Source: Amycolatopsis camponoti
GTDB lineage: Bacteria; Actinomycetota; Actinomycetes; Mycobacteriales; Pseudonocardiaceae
NCBI RefSeq assembly: GCF_902497555.1
Contig: NZ_CABVGP010000003.1
Location: 682,001-746,000, forward strand
Length of the DNA stretch: 64,000 nt
Direction of reading: 5' to 3'
Below the pieces are notes generated by a model that saw only the letters and a program-made list of their open reading frames with translations, had not been told where the DNA came from and ran no database searches. The position numbers and the translations under genes were made by a program. This document shows, piece by piece, positions 63,372 to 64,000 of the stretch (positions within the stretch are counted from its first letter, which is position 1; every line of letters begins with the position of its first letter).

Positions 63372-64000
63372 TTACTCTGCGTCCGGGTGAATCCGCGTCC
63401 CGGCGTCGGCGGACCGCTGGACGGCGTCGAGAACGCGGTGCACGCGCAGTGCGTGCGCGAAGTCCGGCAGGTCGCCCTTGAGGTGCCGGGCGTAGGCGTG
63501 CGCCACGTTGTACGACGGCTCGGCACTGCGTCCGGCCAGCTGCGGCAGCTCGTAGCGGGTGGGCACGGTGAGCTTCTCCTGCACGCCGGTCCGGCTGCCG
63601 CGCAGCGTCAGCTTCGCGATCCAGAACAACGGGTCCGCGGCGGTGACGACCAGCGTGCCCTCGGTGCCGTTGATCTCCCAGTGGAAGTCTGTGGCGGGCG
63701 ACGAGCCGCCGCGAAGGTGCAGCGACGCGACGGCACCGCCCTTCAGCACGCCGCTGACGGCGATCTGGTCCGGCGCGGTCATCGCGACCGAGTCGCCGGT
63801 GACCTCGTCGCGCACCCGCGACCGGACGGTCGCCATCGTCGCCGACAGCTCGGCGAACCGGCCGAGGACCATGTCGAACGCGTCGACGGTGTGCGCGAAC
63901 GGGATCGTCAGCATGGTCGCCCCGTTTTCGGGGTGCAGCTGGTAGTCGCGCCCGGCCCGGACCGACGGTCCCCAGTTGCCGCCCGAGCCGATCAACGACG
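63372..64000 (-). CDS. Gfo/Idh/MocA family oxidoreductase (5' end outside window)
   Basis: C-terminal substrate-binding half of an NAD(P)-dependent sugar-type dehydrogenase: GPSVRAGRDYQLHPENGATMLTIPFAHTVDAFDMVLG, EINGTEGTLVVTAADPLFWIAKLTLRG, and SYNVAHAYARHLKGDLPDFAHALRVHRVLDAV. The frame is open through position 64000, so the Rossmann-fold N-terminus lies beyond the window. The stop is TAA at 63372. It may be co-transcribed with the hydrolase gene. Confidence 0.88.
   Translation of the reverse strand, partial: SLIGSGGNWGPSVRAGRDYQLHPENGATMLTIPFAHTVDAFDMVLGRFAELSATMATVRSRVRDEVTGDSVAMTAPDQIAVSGVLKGGAVASLHLRGGSSPATDFHWEINGTEGTLVVTAADPLFWIAKLTLRGSRTGVQEKLTVPTRYELPQLAGRSAEPSYNVAHAYARHLKGDLPDFAHALRVHRVLDAVQRSADAGTRIHPDAE

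Overview
The window is high-GC actinobacterial chromosome (about 70% G+C by eye, many GTG starts, pervasive ATGA/GTGA start-stop overlaps). The gene set points to Pseudonocardiaceae, most likely Amycolatopsis or a close relative. It includes a dnaK-grpE-dnaJ-hspR operon, an EtfD-type membrane oxidoreductase, an XRE/DUF397 pair, a DUF742 gene, an AAC(2')-type acetyltransferase, a DasR-type operator and dcd next to tRNA-Gly(CCC). The genus is inferred. No transposase, integrase, CRISPR array or rRNA gene was seen.

Left part (1-14.4 kb). A CUT2 sugar-uptake operon (binding protein, permease, ATPase, PfkB kinase cut by the window edge) runs leftward. It diverges from a LacI regulator across a perfect 24-bp operator, and the LacI gene is followed by a paralogue lacking the DNA-binding domain. 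Next come AAC(2'), a GH76 protein, a molybdopterin oxidoreductase, a secreted GH5 enzyme, a TrmH-type RNA methyltransferase and a DUF2784 protein. A tightly coupled ECF sigma / zinc-finger-Asp23 / Asp23 stress operon lies opposite a CsbD gene.

Middle part (14.4-45.7 kb). This holds pyrE, a MacB/FtsX-type ABC exporter, an SDR, clpB with an HspR (HAIR) site, an MFS transporter, a MarR regulator and two tandem flavohemoglobin-like proteins. A chitin-active copper LPMO under a DasR site is translationally coupled to a Met/His-rich DUF305 lipoprotein. An antibiotic-resistance-type ABC-F gene is preceded by a 15-residue leader peptide and a four-segment attenuator. Then come the dnaK operon, a secreted tripeptidyl-peptidase-like enzyme, a DUF4097 protein, a PEBP protein, XRE/DUF397, an SMR-TetR-cyanase-GNAT operon and etfD.

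Right part (45.7-64 kb). This holds an orphan DUF742 gene, a cation-diffusion facilitator, a CAP-domain protein, a 1517-residue secreted protein with eleven DUF11-type repeats, and a MarR/FAD-monooxygenase divergent pair. It continues with dcd, a DUF2236 protein, tRNA-Gly(CCC), an ECF sigma factor with its DGPF/YCII partner, a decayed P450 gene, two GNAT-type or small proteins, a secreted 5'-nucleotidase, an alpha/beta hydrolase and a Gfo/Idh/MocA protein cut by the right edge.

The standout signals are the ABC-F attenuator, the LPMO-DUF305 coupling, the HTH-less LacI paralogue, the sigma/ZAS-Asp23 operon, the tandem flavohemoglobins, and several clean palindromic operators whose regulators are not obvious.
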